Positions 6,898-16,531 of a stretch of 64,000 bases of DNA are shown one piece after another. The DNA lies in assembly GCF_034675845.1 (NCBI RefSeq), contig NZ_JAUCCU010000001.1, positions 1,674,001-1,738,000 of the forward strand, given 5' to 3'. Position 1 is the stretch's first letter; the number at the start of each line of letters is the position of its first letter. The position numbers were made by a program, and so were the translations under genes. Source of the DNA: Castellaniella sp. (GTDB lineage Bacteria; Pseudomonadota; Gammaproteobacteria; Burkholderiales; Burkholderiaceae_B). Under the pieces are notes generated by a model, which ran no database searches, was not told the origin of the DNA, and worked only from the letters and a program-made list of their open reading frames with translations.

Positions 6898-9450
6898 ATG
6901 CAAGTCAACGCGTTCTGGCAGGCTACCGGCAGTCAGGCTGAATGGCGCCACACTCTGGTCCTGGGCATCAGTCTGCTGGCGGTTTTGCTGGCAGGTTCGG
7001 CCCTGGTGTTCTGGGTGGCGGCCAACTGGCCCCGGATGGGACCGCAGACCCGGCTGTGGCTGGCCCAGGGGGTGCTGGCCCTGGTGGTGTTGCTGGCGGC
7101 TGGCTTGGCGCTGCGCGGCAGCCGCTGGGCTGGCCTTTGGGCCGGATTTGCGGCATTGCTGAGCGGTGCTTTGCTGGCCCTCGTGGGTCAAATATATCAA
7201 ACCGGTGTAGATCGCTGGCAAATGTTTCTGCTTTGGGCTGTTTTAGTCACGCCCTGGGTCGTGTTGTTCCGGACGGTTTTCTTGGTGTCGCTGTGGGTCT
7301 GCCTGCTGAATCTGGCGTTATGGCTGTGGGCGGGTGGCAGGACGCCGTCCGAGGGCTGGCTGTGGTTGGATGTCGACATGCCGCTGGAACTGCTGGCCTT
7401 GTTGTTGCTGAATGCGGGCTTGTTGGCGCTGGCTGAATGTCTGCAGCGATTTTTCCATGATCCCTGGTATTTAGTCCGGCGTGTCTTGGTGCTGCTGTTA
7501 TTGGGCGCTTCCTTGATGTTGGCGTTGCAAGGGGCTTGGTCAATCGGTGATGCCGATTGGGTATTCGGGGCGATTGTCAGCCTGTTGTTCACGACGGGTC
7601 TGGTTGGCATCTATCGGTATTGGCGCACGGATCTTGCCGTGGTTGCCCTGTCCTTGCTGGCGGGCATCGGTGTGGTGGGGACCTTGCTGCTCAGCGGCCT
7701 GGACTCGATCGGCGGGGTGCTGGGGGTGGCGCTGTTGCTCCTGGTCCTGATGTGGCTGGCCGTACGGTATATGTTGCGGCTGCAGCAGGCCCTGCGCGGT
7801 AGCGTGCAGGGCAGCAATCCGGAAGCTTCGCCAACCTGGCACCTGACGCTGTTGCGGGCGGGAGCCATGATGCCTGTCGTGCTGCTGCTCGGAATCTGGC
7901 TGGCCATCAGCTTTGATCTGGAATCCGCCACGGAGGTGCTGGGAGTCGGCATCGTGCTGTTGCTGGCGGGCGTGGGCATGGCGCGCTGGACCAAGCTGGG
8001 GGCGGAAATCAGTGCGGTGCTGGCCGTTCTGGGCTTGTTGTTGTGTGCGGGGGCGGCGCTGTTTTTAATGGAAGCCCCTGCCGATCGGTTTTGGCAGTTG
8101 GCCGTGCTGCTGCTGTCGGGGGGCTTGGTGTATGCCCTGGTGCCGCAATTTGCAGTCCGCTTGATTGCGGCTAGCCTGGTCCTGTTTGCGGGTCTTTGGG
8201 TGTTGGTGGTGTCTGAACTGGGTTTTGATGGCCATGGGGATCGTGCCGGGCTGGTTTCAGCCTGGCTGGCGGTTCGCCTGTGGGGCCTGTTATTCCTGGG
8301 GACGGGGCTGTGGGTTTGGGCCATGGCCTCGGACAGATCCAGGCTGCATGCTGGCCAGCCTGTCTTGTGGTGGCCTTTGGCCTGGGCCTTGATGGGGATG
8401 GCGGCGGCGGTGGCCTTGTCGGTGCAGATCACAGGACAGGCGCCGCAGCAGGTCTGGCCCATGACGGGGCAGTTATCGCTATTGTTGTGCGCCGCTTTGC
8501 CGGGCCTGTTGCTGGCGGCCTGGATGGCCAGCGCCCGGCCTGCTTTGCCGCAGGGGTGGCGGATTGGGGTGCCCTTGGCGATTTTGCTGGCGGGCCTGGG
8601 CTGGCTGATGATACCTGCCCTGTCCGTGGCCCTTGGTTGGCTGGTGCTGGGGCGGCTGTCGGGTCGGCGCGGCCTGCAGGTACTGGCGGTGCCGCTGGGG
8701 CTGGCCGGTCTGTTTGCTTACTATCAGAGTTCGGTGGATGGCTTGACGCTGTTGGATAAAGCGGTGGTCTTGGGGGCGCTGGGGCTATGGCTGGCAGGCT
8801 TGGCGCTGGCCCTGCAGCGCTGGCCTCAGGGGGTCGGCACTGATCAGGCAAGCCCTGGACACACGGCGGGTCATGGCCGACAGACGATCTTGGCCTGGGC
8901 CGGCTATCGGGCGTTGGGTGTTTTGGCCGGAGGCGTCTTGGTGCTGGGGCTGATACAGACGCAAGTCACGCGCTACGAGTCTATTTTGACGGGCGGGCAT
9001 CCAGTGATCCTGGCGCTGGTGCCGGTTGATCCTCGGTCTCTGATGCAGGGCGATTACATGGCTTTGGATTATGCGGTGCGCCAGTCGGCGGATGATTGGC
9101 TGCGCGTGCAGCCCAGACTCGAAGAACGCGGCACAGGCCATGGCTGGCTGCTGCTGCGGCCAGATGCGCAGGGTGTCTGGCAATTGCAGCAGGTATTGAT
9201 GTCACCGTTGCCGGGGCAGCGTGCCTTGTCGGGCGCGTCGGCCGACCATTTGGTGGCGGAGTCCCTGGATACTGTGGCAGTGGCCGTGCGCTGGACGGAT
9301 GGGCGCATGGATTTTGGGGCCAGCAGTTGGTTTTTTCCGGAAGGCCAGGATAGCCATTATGCGGCTGCCCGTTATGGCTTGCTGCGGGTGGCGGACGACG
9401 GTACTGCGTTGTTGGCCGGTTTGCTGGATAAGGACCAGCAGCCTTTGTAA
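6898..9450 (+). CDS. Large polytopic membrane protein, DUF2157-like plus GDYXXLXY domain
   Basis: This 850-residue protein is mostly membrane segments (about twenty), with a DUF2157-like N-terminal part (residues about 10-150) and a soluble C-terminal domain containing GDYMALDY, the signature of GDYXXLXY proteins. In many bacteria the DUF2157, DUF4401 and GDYXXLXY parts are separate neighbouring genes; here they appear fused. The function is unknown. A G-rich ribosome binding site (GAGGGGG) lies about ten bases before the ATG. The stop at 9448-9450 directly abuts the stop of the convergent gluQ gene, leaving no intergenic base. The DUF4401-like identity of the middle is inference. Confidence 0.85.
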   Translation: MQVNAFWQATGSQAEWRHTLVLGISLLAVLLAGSALVFWVAANWPRMGPQTRLWLAQGVLALVVLLAAGLALRGSRWAGLWAGFAALLSGALLALVGQIYQTGVDRWQMFLLWAVLVTPWVVLFRTVFLVSLWVCLLNLALWLWAGGRTPSEGWLWLDVDMPLELLALLLLNAGLLALAECLQRFFHDPWYLVRRVLVLLLLGASLMLALQGAWSIGDADWVFGAIVSLLFTTGLVGIYRYWRTDLAVVALSLLAGIGVVGTLLLSGLDSIGGVLGVALLLLVLMWLAVRYMLRLQQALRGSVQGSNPEASPTWHLTLLRAGAMMPVVLLLGIWLAISFDLESATEVLGVGIVLLLAGVGMARWTKLGAEISAVLAVLGLLLCAGAALFLMEAPADRFWQLAVLLLSGGLVYALVPQFAVRLIAASLVLFAGLWVLVVSELGFDGHGDRAGLVSAWLAVRLWGLLFLGTGLWVWAMASDRSRLHAGQPVLWWPLAWALMGMAAAVALSVQITGQAPQQVWPMTGQLSLLLCAALPGLLLAAWMASARPALPQGWRIGVPLAILLAGLGWLMIPALSVALGWLVLGRLSGRRGLQVLAVPLGLAGLFAYYQSSVDGLTLLDKAVVLGALGLWLAGLALALQRWPQGVGTDQASPGHTAGHGRQTILAWAGYRALGVLAGGVLVLGLIQTQVTRYESILTGGHPVILALVPVDPRSLMQGDYMALDYAVRQSADDWLRVQPRLEERGTGHGWLLLRPDAQGVWQLQQVLMSPLPGQRALSGASADHLVAESLDTVAVAVRWTDGRMDFGASSWFFPEGQDSHYAAARYGLLRVADDGTALLAGLLDKDQQPL

Positions 9451-10359
9451 TCAGCTGACGAAACGCTGCGCCCATTGGGCGGTGGCGGCGGGCCAGAAAG
9501 CCTCCAGGCTGGACACGGACAGGGGGGTGAAGCCCAGACCAACCCAGGCCTGTTGCAAGGCAGCCAGCGGCTGACAGAGGTCCAGGGCGGGGGCGTGGTT
9601 TTGCTTCGACAGTTTATGTCCCAGTGGGTCGAGCAGCAGGGGCACATGCAGCAGGCGCGGACAGGGCAGGCCCAAGGCGCGGGCCAGCTGCCGCTGCCGC
9701 GCACTGGAATCCAGCAGATCGGCGCCGCGCACAATGTCGGTAATCCCCTGCAGACCGTCGTCTACCACCACGACCAACTGGTAAGCCCATAGGCTGTCCG
9801 TGCGGCGAATGATGAAATCCCCCACCGTGGCGGCTACATTCTGTGATTGGCTGCCCAGCCAGCGATCCTGAAAGGCCTCCACTCCGGGCTCTACCTGAAA
9901 CCGCCAGGCAGGCTGGGAGTGTGGCTGGGGAAGGCCAGGGTTGCGCCCAGGCCGACAGGTGCCGGGATAGGGACCAGACGGCGGCAGCTCGCGCCGTCGG
10001 CAGTAGCAGGCATAGGTGCGTCCGGCTGCGTGCAGTTGATCAAAGGCCTGTTGATACAGCGGATGGCGGCGGGTCTGCCAGACCGGGGCTGCATCCCAGT
10101 GCATACCCAAGGCCAGCAACTGTTGCAAAATCAGTTGATCCGTCCCCGGAATGCAGCGGGGTTCGTCGATATCTTCGATCCTGACCAGCCAGCGGCCCGC
10201 GTGCGCCCGGGCATCCAGATAGCTGGCCAGCGCCGTCACCAGCGATCCCGCGTGTAGCGGGCCACTGGGACTGGGGGCGAATCGGCCGGTGTAGCCCTGG
10301 CGGGTCAGTGCCGGGTGCGGGGCTGAGCGGGTATCCGCATCGGGAGGGTGGTGTTGCAC
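9451..10359 (-). CDS. gluQ: Glutamyl-Q tRNA(Asp) synthetase
   Basis: This 302-residue protein resembles the catalytic half of glutamyl-tRNA synthetase without an anticodon-binding domain. It has the HIGH-like region GRFAPSPSGPLHAGSLVTAL, the RIEDIDEPR stretch, a zinc-site-like YACYCRRREL..GTC segment and a KLSKQN (KMSKS-like) motif. GluQ activates glutamate and attaches it to the queuosine base of tRNA(Asp). It starts 7 bases after the stop of smg, on the same strand, so they are probably cotranscribed. Confidence 0.94.
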   Translation of the reverse strand: MQHHPPDADTRSAPHPALTRQGYTGRFAPSPSGPLHAGSLVTALASYLDARAHAGRWLVRIEDIDEPRCIPGTDQLILQQLLALGMHWDAAPVWQTRRHPLYQQAFDQLHAAGRTYACYCRRRELPPSGPYPGTCRPGRNPGLPQPHSQPAWRFQVEPGVEAFQDRWLGSQSQNVAATVGDFIIRRTDSLWAYQLVVVVDDGLQGITDIVRGADLLDSSARQRQLARALGLPCPRLLHVPLLLDPLGHKLSKQNHAPALDLCQPLAALQQAWVGLGFTPLSVSSLEAFWPAATAQWAQRFVS

Positions 10360-10366
10360 CAGGGGC

Positions 10367-10834
10367 CTAGTGCGATAGACGGCCTTCGTCGTCGGCCAGC
10401 AATTCTTCGAAGATCAGGTGATCGACCTCGGCTTCTTGGCTCCAGAGGACCATCAGGGCCAGAACCTTGATTTCAGCCAGCGACAACGGAGAATGATCGG
10501 CGACCTGGGCTGTCTCGATGAGAATTTCCCGCAACGCGGGCGGCAGGCTGTCGGAGTTTTCCAGGAAGCTGATGAAGCCGATGGCCTCGGTGCCCAGCAC
10601 GGCGTATTCCTGCTCGGTATAGATGCGGGTATTGTGCAACTGGGTATCGTGCGAGATCGCCAGCGGCAGGCAGTGCTCGGTGGTGCTGGCCAGGGTGCGC
10701 AGCCAGTTCAGGGCATCGTTGATATCGTCGTGTTCGAAGCCTACGGCCGCGAGCTTATTGGCCAGCACGTCAGCGCGTGGACAAGCTTGCGGGGTGTAGT
10801 AGTTTTCGAATAGATAGACCAGAATATCGTACAT
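10367..10834 (-). CDS. smg: Smg family protein (DUF494)
   Basis: The 155-residue product begins MYDILVYLFENYY and continues with FEHDDINDALNWL, the hallmark of the Smg/DUF494 family found near dprA and topB in beta- and gammaproteobacteria. The biochemical role is unknown. Here it is followed by gluQ, and topB lies a little further on in the same direction. dprA, the usual upstream neighbour, is absent; a chemoreceptor gene is divergent instead. Confidence 0.92.
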   Translation of the reverse strand: MYDILVYLFENYYTPQACPRADVLANKLAAVGFEHDDINDALNWLRTLASTTEHCLPLAISHDTQLHNTRIYTEQEYAVLGTEAIGFISFLENSDSLPPALREILIETAQVADHSPLSLAEIKVLALMVLWSQEAEVDHLIFEELLADDEGRLSH

Positions 10835-11107
10835 GGTGTTCAGCGTGGCGGGTTACCTCGATAGTGTACTTGGCTTGGTGTCTGTAAGGGGGCGGTGGCT
10901 TGGGTTCTTCAGCCGGGCCGTGCCCGTGTTCGCCGGCGCGTGCGGTCTCCTCTGCCATAACATCGCGGCATAACAGAAAGAATGATGGCGTCATGGTCTT
11001 TGGTGGGATTCCACGGTTTAATTGAAGCGCCACTTTTTCATTTCAGGCGCAGGCAGGGTTTGCGCGACACAGGCGCCCCAAGCATCTGGCCAGGACGAGA
11101 CAACACC

Positions 11108-12724
11108 ATGCGTAATTTCAAAATAGGCACCCGGCTGGCGCTGGGGTTTGGCCTGGTCATCATCCTATTGCTGGTGCTCTCGGGGATAGGCGCCTGGCGT
11201 ATTCTCAGCTCGCAACAAGACAACCAGGTGCTGGGCCAGCGCCTGCAGGCCAATACTTTGATTCAGCAGCTGGCGCGCCAGGTCAGTATCGGTGCCAATC
11301 AGACCCAGGCAACGCTGGCCGCAGACCCGGATGCTTTGCGCAATCTGAAGACCAGCATTCTGGCCCTGGATCAACAGATGCAAACACTGGGCGGCGATCT
11401 GGCTGTGCAAATCACAGACCCGGATGCATTGACCGTGTTGCAGCAGTTTATGCAGGCATACGAGGCCTATCTGGTATCTCGCAATCAGGCTTTCAAAAGC
11501 CTGGACGAGGGTGACTACGGCGCCGCCGATGCGTTCTTCAGCCGCGATCTGCCCAAGATCACCAGTGGCTTGCTGGCTCAGGCGGATCAACTGTCGCAGT
11601 ATCAGGCCGAATCCGTGCGGGGCTTGTTTGCCGACAGCGCACAGTCCAGCCGCTTGGGCTTGATTATTCTGGCACTGGCGACTTTGCTGGCGGTATTGCT
11701 TAGTCCTTTGCTGGCCTGGCGGGTGACACGCTCGATCACGTATCCGCTGTCCTTGGCACTGGGCCATGCCCGTGCGGTGGCAAGACGGGATTTAAGCCAC
11801 GAATTCCAGCCCACCGCCAAGGACGAAGTGGCTGATTTGGCCCGAGCCCTTGCTGAAATGATCCGCAGCCTGCGCGCTGCAATCAGCGAGGTCCACCGGG
11901 GGGCGGGTTCGGTGGCCACTGCGGCTGCCCAGATCACCCATGGCAATCTGGATTTGTCCTCGCGTACCGAACAGCAGGCCAGTTCTTTGGCGCAGACAGC
12001 AGCCACCATGGAAGAACTGACTGCTACGGTGCGACACAACGCGGACAATGCCCAGCAGGCCAATCACTTGGCGGCTGCTGCGGCACAAACCGCCACCGAA
12101 GGGGGGGCCATGGTGTCCCAGTTGGTGGACACCATGGGTGACATTCACGTCCGCTCACAGCAGGTGGCCGATATCATTGGTGTGATCGACGGCATTGCCT
12201 TTCAGACCAATATCCTGGCGCTCAATGCCGCCGTGGAAGCGGCCCGGGCGGGCGAACAGGGCCGAGGCTTTGCCGTCGTGGCCGCTGAAGTGCGCGCACT
12301 GGCCCAGCGCAGCGCATCCGCCGCCAAAGAAATCAAGACCCTGATTGATACGTCGGTGGCGGCAATCTCAAGCGGCAACGAACAGGCAGCGCACGCTGGC
12401 GACACCATGCAGGGTATTGTCAGCGGCGTTCGGCGCGTGACCGACATCATGGGCGAAATCAGCGCGGCCAATCGGGAACAGACCACCGGGATTGAGGAAA
12501 TCAATACGGCGGTGGCGCAGATGGACGAAGTCACGCGCCAAAATGCCAGCCTGGTCGAGGCCTCCGCGTCTGCGGTTTCTGTTTTGCAAGAAGATGCAGA
12601 CGCATTGGCGCAACTGGTATCGAGCTTCAGCTTGGGGGCATCGCAGGCCAGCCAGCAAATCAGCCATGCCGGGGTGACCCCTGTGCCCTCAGGGCGCACA
12701 CGGCCTTTGCTTGGTGCGCCCTGA
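11108..12724 (+). CDS. Methyl-accepting chemotaxis protein
   Basis: This 538-residue chemoreceptor has a short cytoplasmic start, a first membrane segment (about 8-30), a periplasmic four-helix-type sensor region, a second membrane segment (about 178-202), a HAMP domain and a long cytoplasmic coiled coil. The conserved signalling tip (GIAFQTNILALNAAVEAA, then GEQGRGFAVVAAEVRALA) is present. It senses an unknown ligand and controls CheA. I start it at 11108 (MRNFKIGTRL); the upstream in-frame extension is not receptor-like. No C-terminal CheR-binding pentapeptide of the NWETF type is seen. The last codons form half of a terminator hairpin. Confidence 0.94.
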   Translation: MRNFKIGTRLALGFGLVIILLLVLSGIGAWRILSSQQDNQVLGQRLQANTLIQQLARQVSIGANQTQATLAADPDALRNLKTSILALDQQMQTLGGDLAVQITDPDALTVLQQFMQAYEAYLVSRNQAFKSLDEGDYGAADAFFSRDLPKITSGLLAQADQLSQYQAESVRGLFADSAQSSRLGLIILALATLLAVLLSPLLAWRVTRSITYPLSLALGHARAVARRDLSHEFQPTAKDEVADLARALAEMIRSLRAAISEVHRGAGSVATAAAQITHGNLDLSSRTEQQASSLAQTAATMEELTATVRHNADNAQQANHLAAAAAQTATEGGAMVSQLVDTMGDIHVRSQQVADIIGVIDGIAFQTNILALNAAVEAARAGEQGRGFAVVAAEVRALAQRSASAAKEIKTLIDTSVAAISSGNEQAAHAGDTMQGIVSGVRRVTDIMGEISAANREQTTGIEEINTAVAQMDEVTRQNASLVEASASAVSVLQEDADALAQLVSSFSLGASQASQQISHAGVTPVPSGRTRPLLGAP

Positions 12725-12732
12725 GGGCTTTT
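12685..12732 (+). terminator. Strong hairpin terminator overlapping the end of the chemoreceptor gene
   Basis: A perfect 15-base stem (GCCCTCAGGGCGCAC at 12685-12699, complement at 12714-12728) with a 14-base loop is followed by TTTT (12729-12732). It includes the last codons and the stop of the chemoreceptor gene. For the opposite strand it follows directly on the stop of the biotin carboxylase gene (12731), so it may also end that transcript, although no U-run follows on that side. Confidence 0.8.
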
Positions 12733-14800
12733 AGTCCCCGGCTTCCAGTGCGATCAGGGTCACGCCCTCGGTGACCTGATCGCCCACGGCATAGAACACC
12801 TCCTGAACGATCCCGTCGTGCGGCGCTTCGATGGTGTGCTCCATTTTCATCGCCTCCATCACCACCAGAGGCTGACCCTGGGTGACGGCATCGCCGGGAG
12901 CCACGCTGACGGACAGGATTTTCCCGGGCATGGGGGCCGTCAGCCCGCCTGCGGCATCGTCGGCCTGACCGGTGGCCAGGGCAATGGGATCTTGCCATTG
13001 CAGGGTGTGGCGTTGGCCCTGGGTATAAAGGTCCAGGCGCAGGCCCTGAAGGTATGCGTCCCCGCTGCATTCCTGGACATCCCCCTGAGCCGGATCGCTA
13101 CCCAGGCGGATATGCAGGCGCTGCGGCTGCCGGGGGTCGGCCTGCCATGCGAATGGCTGGGCCGGCTGGCCGTTAATGGCCAGCAGCCATTGGTCGCCCT
13201 GGCGCTGGACGTGCAACGTGTGTTCGCCCAGCGGATCTTGCAATACCAAGTCGCGCTGGTAAGTGCCGCCGACGCGCCAGCCATCGACCTGTTGCCAGGG
13301 GCTGGCTTGCTGGCCGCCGACACTTGAGCTGTGCGGGCTTGGCCCGCTGCCTGGGTTAGCGCTGCTTAGTCCGTTTGCGCACAAGATGGCTGCAGCGCCC
13401 AGGGCCAGCACCCGGTCGGGCGTGGCACTGGGCGTGGGGAACAGGCGGTCGTGTTCGCGTGGGATCAGCCCGGTGTCCAGGTCCGCAGAGACAAAGGCGG
13501 GGTTGGCCATCAGCCGCCCCAAGAAGGCAATATTGGTGTGCAGCCCGGTGGCGCGTACAGCGGCCAGTGCGTGCAACATGCGCTGGCGGGCATCTTCGCG
13601 ATCGCGGCCATGTACGATCAGCTTGGCGATCATGGGGTCGTAATACGGAGTGATGGTGCCGCCTTCGCGCACGCCGCCATCCACCCGTACCGGGCCGGGC
13701 TCAAAAGCAACGTGCTCGGGCCATTGCAGCACGTCCAGGTGGCCGATGCTGGGCAGGAAGTCTTTGTCCGGGTTTTCCGCATAAACGCGGGCCTCGATGG
13801 CGTGTCCCTGGATCTGCAGCTGATCCTGTGTCAGGGGCAGAGGCTGCCCGGCGGCGACTCGCAGTTGCCATTCGACCAGATCCTGGCCGGTGATGGCTTC
13901 GGTCACAGGGTGTTCCACCTGCAGCCGGGTATTCATTTCCATGAAGTAGAAGCGTCCGTCGGGTTCGACGATGAATTCCACCGTACCCGCGCCGACATAG
14001 CCGACGGCCTGGGCCGCGGCCACGGCGGCCTCACCCATGGCTGCGCGGCGTTCCGGGGTCATGCCGGGGGCGGGGGCTTCCTCGATGACCTTCTGGAAGC
14101 GTCGCTGCACGGAGCAGTCGCGCTCGAACAGGTAGACGCACTGGCCCTGGGTATCGGCAAAGATCTGGATTTCAATGTGGCGTGGTTTCTGCAAGTAGCG
14201 CTCGACCAGGACCAGGGGGTTGCCGAAGCTGCTGGCGGCTTCGCGCTGGCAAGAGGCCAGAGCGGCAGGGAAAGCGTCATTGGATTCGACGATGCGCATG
14301 CCCTTGCCACCGCCCCCGGCGCTGGCTTTGATCAGCACGGGGTAGCCGATCTGGCACGCCTGATCCTGCAGAAAGCCGGTGTCTTGTGTGTCGCCATAAT
14401 ACCCGGGCACCAGGGGTACGTGGGCTTTGTCCATCAGGGCCTTGGCAGCGGATTTGCTGCCCATGGCGGCGATGGCCTGGGCGGGGGGGCCGATGAATAC
14501 CAGGCCTGCATCCGCGCAGGCATGGGCAAAGTCGGCGTTTTCCGATAGAAACCCATAGCCTGGGTGGATGGCCTGGGCGCCTGTGCGTAGCGCAGCCTGC
14601 AGAATGACGTCGGCCCGCAGGTAGCTGTCTTTGGGTTCAGGGCCACCGATAAAAACGGCTTCGTCGCAGGCTTGGACGTGGCGTGCCTGGGCATCGGCCT
14701 GGGAATATACCGCGACGGTGCGGATGCCCATGCGGCGGGCGGTGGCGGCGATGCGGCAGGCGATTTCGCCGCGATTGGCGATCAGAATGGAATCAAACAT
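12731..14800 (-). CDS. liuD: Methylcrotonyl-CoA carboxylase alpha (biotin) subunit
   Basis: This 689-residue acyl-CoA carboxylase biotin subunit has a biotin carboxylase N-terminal part (SILIANRGEIACRI, the ATP-grasp loop SAGGGGKGMR, the EMNTRLQVEHPVTE motif) and a C-terminal biotinyl domain with the AMKM motif (biotinylated Lys near residue 652). With the beta subunit encoded 10 bases upstream it carboxylates 3-methylcrotonyl-CoA to 3-methylglutaconyl-CoA in leucine breakdown. The assignment to methylcrotonyl-CoA rather than acetyl- or propionyl-CoA rests on the neighbouring liuA and liuB. It is the last gene of the operon. Confidence 0.93.
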   Translation of the reverse strand: MFDSILIANRGEIACRIAATARRMGIRTVAVYSQADAQARHVQACDEAVFIGGPEPKDSYLRADVILQAALRTGAQAIHPGYGFLSENADFAHACADAGLVFIGPPAQAIAAMGSKSAAKALMDKAHVPLVPGYYGDTQDTGFLQDQACQIGYPVLIKASAGGGGKGMRIVESNDAFPAALASCQREAASSFGNPLVLVERYLQKPRHIEIQIFADTQGQCVYLFERDCSVQRRFQKVIEEAPAPGMTPERRAAMGEAAVAAAQAVGYVGAGTVEFIVEPDGRFYFMEMNTRLQVEHPVTEAITGQDLVEWQLRVAAGQPLPLTQDQLQIQGHAIEARVYAENPDKDFLPSIGHLDVLQWPEHVAFEPGPVRVDGGVREGGTITPYYDPMIAKLIVHGRDREDARQRMLHALAAVRATGLHTNIAFLGRLMANPAFVSADLDTGLIPREHDRLFPTPSATPDRVLALGAAAILCANGLSSANPGSGPSPHSSSVGGQQASPWQQVDGWRVGGTYQRDLVLQDPLGEHTLHVQRQGDQWLLAINGQPAQPFAWQADPRQPQRLHIRLGSDPAQGDVQECSGDAYLQGLRLDLYTQGQRHTLQWQDPIALATGQADDAAGGLTAPMPGKILSVSVAPGDAVTQGQPLVVMEAMKMEHTIEAPHDGIVQEVFYAVGDQVTEGVTLIALEAGD

Positions 14801-14810
14801 GGTGGTTTCC

Positions 14811-16412
14811 TTACATGCGGAACACGCCGAAGCGGGTGGCTTCGACAGGCGCGTGGCGGGCGGCGGCCAGGCCCAGGCCGAGCACGCGGCGAGTGTCGGA
14901 CGGTGCGATGATGCCGTCGTCCCACAGTCGCGCAGTGGAATAGTAGGGATGGCCCTCGTGTTCGTATTGGGCGCGAATCGGCGCCTTGAAGGTTTCTTCT
15001 TCGTCGGCTGACCACTGGCCGCCCTTGCGTTCTATATTGTCGCGGTGCACTGTGGCCAGCACGCTGGCGGCCTGCTCGCCCCCCATGACCGAGATGCGGG
15101 CATTGGGCCACAGAAACAGCAGGCGCGGGCCGAACGCCCGACCACACATGCCGTAGTTGCCGGCACCAAACGAGCCGCCGATCAGCACGGTGAACTTAGG
15201 CACGGCGGCGGTGGAGACAGCGGTGACCATTTTGGCACCGTGGCGGGCAATGCCCTCGTTTTCATATTTGCGGCCCACCATGAAGCCGCTGATGTTTTGC
15301 AGAAACACCAGGGGGATATTGCGCTGGCAGCATAGCTCGATGAAGTGCGTGCCTTTTTGAGCGGCCTCGGAGAACAGAATGCCGTTATTGGCAATGATGC
15401 CCACGGGCATACCGTAGATTTTTGCAAATCCGGTGACCAGGGTGGTGCCAAAACGGGCCTTGAATTCTTCGAAGTTCGACCCGTCCACGATGCGAGCGAT
15501 GACCTCGCGCACATCGTAGGGTTTGCGGGTGTCCTGGGGGATGATGCCGTTCAGTTCGGCCGGATCGTACAGGGGTTCGTCCCAGGTCTGGGGGATTGGC
15601 GTGGCGGGGCGGTTCAGGCGGGCCACGGCTTCACGGGCCAGGCGCAGGGCATGAGTATCGTCCTCGGCCAGGTGATCGGCCACGCCTGATAGGCGGGTGT
15701 GCACGTCGCCGCCGCCCAGGTCTTCAGCCGAAACTTCTTCGCCGGTGGCCGCCTTGACCAGTGGCGGACCGCCCAGAAAAATGGTGCCCTGATTGCGCAC
15801 GATAATGGACTCGTCGCTCATGGCGGGCACATAGGCACCACCTGCAGTGCAGGACCCCATCACTACCGCCAACTGGGCGATGCCCATCGAGGACATGACT
15901 GCCTGGTTGTAGAAAATCCGCCCGAAGTGGTCGCGGTCGGGGAAGACTTCATCCTGGTTGGGCAGGTTTGCGCCGCCCGAGTCCACCAGGTAAATGCAGG
16001 GCAGGTGATTTTGTTGGGCGACTTCCTGGGCACGCAGGTGTTTTTTGACCGTCAGCGGGTAATAGGTGCCGCCTTTGACGGTGGCGTCGTTGCAGACGAT
16101 GACGCATTCGGTGCCGCCCACGCGGCCTATGCCGGTGATCAGCCCGGCCCCGGGCGAGGCGTTGTCGTATATATCCTGCGCCGCCAGGGGGGAGAGTTCC
16201 AGAAACGGGGTGCCGGGATCCAGCAGTCGTTCGACGCGTTCCCGGGGCAGCAGTTTCCCCCGGGCCAGATGTCTGGCGCGGGCGGATTCGCTGCCGCCCT
16301 GGGCGGTGCGGGCCAGATGAGCACGGAGATCGTCGATCTGTTGGCGTGTCACCTGGGCGTTGTCCTGAAATTCCTGTGATCGCGGATTGACGCGGGATTC
16401 AATGACCGGCAT
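14811..16412 (-). CDS. liuB: Methylcrotonyl-CoA carboxylase beta (carboxyltransferase) subunit
   Basis: The 533-residue carboxyltransferase has the two crotonase-like halves of the family. MccB-typical stretches are visible: GRVGGTECVIVCNDATVKGG, YLVDSGGANLPNQDEVFPD, and in the second half FLQNISGFMVGRKYE and GGSFGAGNYGMCGRA. It transfers the carboxyl group from biotin to 3-methylcrotonyl-CoA and pairs with the alpha subunit immediately downstream. It is separated from the thiolase gene by 119 bases holding two GC-rich hairpins. Confidence 0.95.
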   Translation of the reverse strand: MPVIESRVNPRSQEFQDNAQVTRQQIDDLRAHLARTAQGGSESARARHLARGKLLPRERVERLLDPGTPFLELSPLAAQDIYDNASPGAGLITGIGRVGGTECVIVCNDATVKGGTYYPLTVKKHLRAQEVAQQNHLPCIYLVDSGGANLPNQDEVFPDRDHFGRIFYNQAVMSSMGIAQLAVVMGSCTAGGAYVPAMSDESIIVRNQGTIFLGGPPLVKAATGEEVSAEDLGGGDVHTRLSGVADHLAEDDTHALRLAREAVARLNRPATPIPQTWDEPLYDPAELNGIIPQDTRKPYDVREVIARIVDGSNFEEFKARFGTTLVTGFAKIYGMPVGIIANNGILFSEAAQKGTHFIELCCQRNIPLVFLQNISGFMVGRKYENEGIARHGAKMVTAVSTAAVPKFTVLIGGSFGAGNYGMCGRAFGPRLLFLWPNARISVMGGEQAASVLATVHRDNIERKGGQWSADEEETFKAPIRAQYEHEGHPYYSTARLWDDGIIAPSDTRRVLGLGLAAARHAPVEATRFGVFRM

Positions 16413-16531
16413 GGGGTTTCCTGGAAAAAGGGTGGCTCGGGGGCGGCGCGCAGGCGTCGCCCCTAGAGGCTGGAAAGAGTGTGATGAACAGGGGCCTTGG
16501 CCCCTTATTCATGGGCGGATTGATGCGCTGA
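16413..16531 (-). other. Intergenic spacer with two GC-rich hairpins inside the liu operon
   Basis: The 119 bases between the thiolase and liuB contain a nine-base-pair GGGGCGGCG/CGTCGCCCC hairpin (one G-T pair) near 16440-16463 and a short GGGGC/GCCCC hairpin near 16489-16504. Neither is followed by a convincing U-run on the minus strand. They may stabilise or segment the polycistronic RNA; this is inference. Confidence 0.4.

Noticed and set aside
10982..11107. 42-residue N-terminal extension of the chemoreceptor
   Set aside because: It is not receptor-like; the conserved cytoplasmic start and first membrane segment begin at 11108.
13451..14548. 365-residue plus-strand frame opposite liuD
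   Set aside because: It is the antisense of the biotin carboxylase domain, with His/Asp/Gln-rich composition typical of shadows.
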